Shown here: in pieces, positions 63,036 through 64,000 of the stretch | Layout of the letters: every line of letters begins with the position of its first letter | Position numbering within the stretch: position 1 is the stretch's first letter | Source: Gammaproteobacteria bacterium | Lineage (GTDB): Bacteria; Pseudomonadota; Gammaproteobacteria; SZUA-152 | Assembly: GCA_029882975.1 (NCBI GenBank) | Contig: JAOUJW010000002.1 | Location: forward strand, 186,001-250,000 | Direction of reading: 5' to 3' | DNA: 64,000 nt | Program-made: the position numbers and the translations under genes | Notes under the pieces: model-generated | Told to the model about the DNA's origin: nothing | Databases searched by the model: none | Seen by the model: the letters and a program-made list of their open reading frames with translations, nothing else

Positions 63036-63539
63036 ATGTATATGACAGATCGAAAAATCAAATTTGAACAAGCCCAGCTAAACCTCCGGGAGATGTACAA
63101 GGAAAATGGTCGTACTGCTCGAGCTATTCTTGATTGGCGCTATAAGGTTATGACAAGATATTTTGTTTCAATGGGTTTATGTGGAGCAGCATTTAAGTGG
63201 GTATATGAAACGGAAGGCATTCGAGAATATTCTTTTGTCCCGTTACTGCTAGCAGCTCTGGTTTCGATTAGCTCCTATTTCATGGATCGAGCAAATAATG
63301 CGATGCTAAGCGACCAACTCAAAACAGGGGCAAAAATTGAAGAAAAAATGGGGTGCGGCATCAAAGGGTGGTACACAATATCGTACGACCGAGTCAAGCC
63401 GTACTATAGTGGTTCTGATGGATATTCCTACTCAGTGATTTTGAAGTGGCTTTACTTGCTCAGCTTTTTCGTTTTATTCCTGCTAGCGTTAGTTTCGATG
63501 GAAATTAACTTTGAATCCTGTTATATGTCTACTCTCTAA
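63036..63539 (+). CDS. Membrane protein with a pair of N-terminal and a C-terminal helix (SLATT-like layout)
   Basis: The 167-residue protein has an amphipathic N-terminus (1-45), hydrophobic helices at about 46-60 and 66-85, a soluble central part, and a hydrophobic helix near 135-155. The two-helix-plus-soluble layout recalls SLATT-type proteins found near defence systems, but the similarity is only in format. It stands alone after a terminator. 63,540-63,754 shows no supported gene. Confidence 0.5.
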   Translation: MYMTDRKIKFEQAQLNLREMYKENGRTARAILDWRYKVMTRYFVSMGLCGAAFKWVYETEGIREYSFVPLLLAALVSISSYFMDRANNAMLSDQLKTGAKIEEKMGCGIKGWYTISYDRVKPYYSGSDGYSYSVILKWLYLLSFFVLFLLALVSMEINFESCYMSTL

Positions 63540-63754
63540 ATAGTTCTTCGCTTATTTTACATGCAGCTAGCCGCCCAACGTAGGTTACCAGCTCTTTTCC
63601 CTGATACACAACACCAGCACCATTTCCCCGATCTTTCACACTTAACTGAGCCAGATCATTACCCAGGATTTAGGGTGGTGCATTCGGCTTCTGATTGCGT
63701 TACAAACTATTCCCAGCAGTACACAAACCATAAATCAGAAATTGGAGGGGAGTT

Positions 63755-64000
63755 ATGAGCGCAAAACCAGAAGATGTTCAATTTCGAATCGTGAGGGACC
63801 AGGAAGAATCCGGGCGCAGTGAACTTGATATTAATACGCTGCTTTGCCAACTGCTCCAAAGTGCGCAGGTTTTGGAGGCAACAATTCTCTATATCACCAA
63901 GCACGGAATCAATGTTGGGCAAGATGGCATTACCTCAGAAGTGCTTTTGGCAACAAGCAAAAAAGCAGTGAGTCAGCTGTTTGGGAACGTGTACGATCTT
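63755..64000 (+). CDS. Hypothetical protein (partial, runs off right edge)
   Basis: A frame from ATG 63755 (GGAGGGG before it) is open for 82 codons to the window edge. The visible part is helical with a long alternation of leucine and charged residues. No family is recognised from the fragment. Confidence 0.6.
   Translation, partial: MSAKPEDVQFRIVRDQEESGRSELDINTLLCQLLQSAQVLEATILYITKHGINVGQDGITSEVLLATSKKAVSQLFGNVYDL

Noticed and set aside
63561-63758. 65-residue frame before the last gene
   Set aside because: No ribosome-binding site and no protein-like pattern; it overlaps the next gene's initiation region.
1-64000. CRISPR array
   Set aside because: No regularly spaced direct repeats of 23-45 bp with unique spacers were seen; the 15-bp array at 39.6 kb has no spacers.

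Overview
The window reads as a chromosomal segment of a Gammaproteobacterium. Evidence is the gammaproteobacterial-style gene set (htpG, TldD-type protease, NnrS, PspA-type envelope stress genes, multi-domain c-di-GMP protein), the many c-type cytochromes, and a base composition I judge by eye to be slightly below 50% GC. A nitrite/NO module (nirK with ncgABC-like genes, nnrS), a SoxA-type cytochrome and an arsenite methyltransferase suggest a redox-versatile, possibly sulfur- or nitrogen-metabolising environmental bacterium. The genus cannot be fixed from sequence reading alone.

Layout, left to right. 1-7.8 kb: partial TldD-like protease, PhnD-like binding protein, HtpG, a TPR protein, a LuxR-type regulator with a perfect palindrome at its promoter, and a small outer membrane barrel. 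8-12.8 kb: NnrS, a membrane ankyrin protein and a GGDEF-EAL protein. 13-16.2 kb: SoxA-like cytochrome, ArsR with its operator, ArsM, a YkgJ-type cysteine-cluster protein and a 57-residue lipoprotein. 16.3-24.5 kb: a histidine kinase paired with a PstS-like binding protein, then an OmpR-type two-component system divergent from a PspA/membrane protein/VWA operon. 24.5-30.1 kb: IMPase-family phosphatase, CHMI-type tautomerase, then an ncgA-ncgB-ncgC-nirK operon behind an NsrR-like box, with a divergent LysR gene. 30-34 kb: a coiled-coil lipoprotein, a methyltransferase, and an M15 peptidase followed by a lipoprotein gene.

34.3-47.3 kb is the most unusual chromosomal part: about 13 kb of genes all on the minus strand. 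It starts with a five-gene operon built around a MotA/ExbB-like channel and a MotB/OmpA-like stator, with large membrane and cysteine-rich periplasmic partners that I cannot assign to a known system. The next gene is an alpha-oxoamine-synthase homologue that has lost its PLP lysine. A TPP enzyme, a glycosyltransferase, a sulfotransferase and a PAP-phosphatase-like enzyme follow. A 255-bp miniature inverted-repeat element has inserted exactly at the end of the first operon gene, replacing its C-terminus and breaking what was probably an ATGA start/stop overlap.

48-51 kb: an AT-rich fused transporter/spermidine-synthase-like gene. At 51,234 a 49-bp 3' fragment of a tRNA-Thr(UGU) gene marks the left attachment site of an integrated element that continues past the window's right edge. 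It carries a P4-type integrase, an AlpA-like protein, a RepA-like ATPase with iteron-like repeats, a P27-type small terminase, an HK97 capsid protein, a tape-measure protein, and a C4-like antisense RNA/leader region in front of a gene with an in-frame stop. No large terminase, portal or prohead protease is seen in the 12.7 kb visible, so it looks like a phage satellite or a reduced prophage.
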